The notes under the pieces were generated by a model, which was not told where the DNA came from, made no database searches, and saw nothing but the letters and a program-made list of their open reading frames with translations. Positions 5,501 through 5,513 of a stretch of DNA of 5,513 nucleotides are shown here, in pieces (positions within the stretch are counted from its first letter, which is position 1; every line of letters starts with the position of its first letter). Location of the stretch: contig JAGLDB010000138.1 in NCBI GenBank assembly GCA_023145935.1, positions 1 to 5,513 on the forward strand, given 5' to 3'. A program made the translations under genes and the position numbers. The DNA is from Candidatus Sabulitectum sp. GTDB lineage: Bacteria > Fermentibacterota > Fermentibacteria > Fermentibacterales > Fermentibacteraceae.

Positions 5501-5513
5501 TTCCCCGTCCCTT

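Noticed and set aside
5486..5513. A one- or two-base frameshift explaining the arsC truncation
   Set aside because: One alternative frame stops immediately (TGA at 5487-5489) and the other gives residues unlike the Pro-Arg-Ala-Val continuation of the family, so a junction with unrelated sequence fits better.

Overview
This window carries a compact, co-directional phosphate-acquisition operon on the + strand. It encodes a putative outer-membrane porin of the phosphate-selective porin O/P type, then pstS, pstC, pstA, pstB and phoU. After a 204-base non-coding stretch, a second unit begins: the N-terminal third of an arsenate-reductase-like protein of the low-molecular-weight phosphatase family, which breaks off near the right edge.

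The source is a diderm (Gram-negative-type) bacterium. The first protein has a Sec signal, a porin-like body and a C-terminal phenylalanine, and PstS has a lipobox. Base composition is close to balanced, arginine codons AGA/AGG are frequent, and ribosome-binding sites are strong and purine-rich. TTG starts appear in at least one and probably two genes. I cannot assign a phylum. There are no RNA genes, transposases or CRISPR arrays here, and no regulator such as phoB/phoR.

Layout: 19-1065 porin; 1066-1089 short gap with a small hairpin over the pstS ribosome-binding site; 1090-1926 pstS; 1941-2837 pstC; 2837-3685 pstA (one-base overlap with pstC); 3703-4476 pstB (probable TTG start); 4490-5143 phoU; 5144-5347 non-coding, with a strong 13-bp hairpin and then a second, longer inverted repeat; 5348-5500 truncated arsC-like gene; 5501-5513 edge sequence that looks like half a palindrome.

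How the parts fit: phosphate would cross the outer membrane through the porin and be captured by lipid-anchored PstS. It would pass through the PstC-PstA channel, driven by two PstB ATPases, with PhoU restraining uptake or signalling. Gaps of 24 bases or fewer and overlaps between genes indicate one transcript. Arsenate enters cells through phosphate transporters, so an ArsC next door makes sense, but the copy seen here cannot be a complete enzyme.

The operon itself is a known system. The less ordinary points are the strongly acidic porin heading the operon, the structured leader in front of arsC, and the abrupt loss of arsC homology at what may be a repeat or assembly junction.
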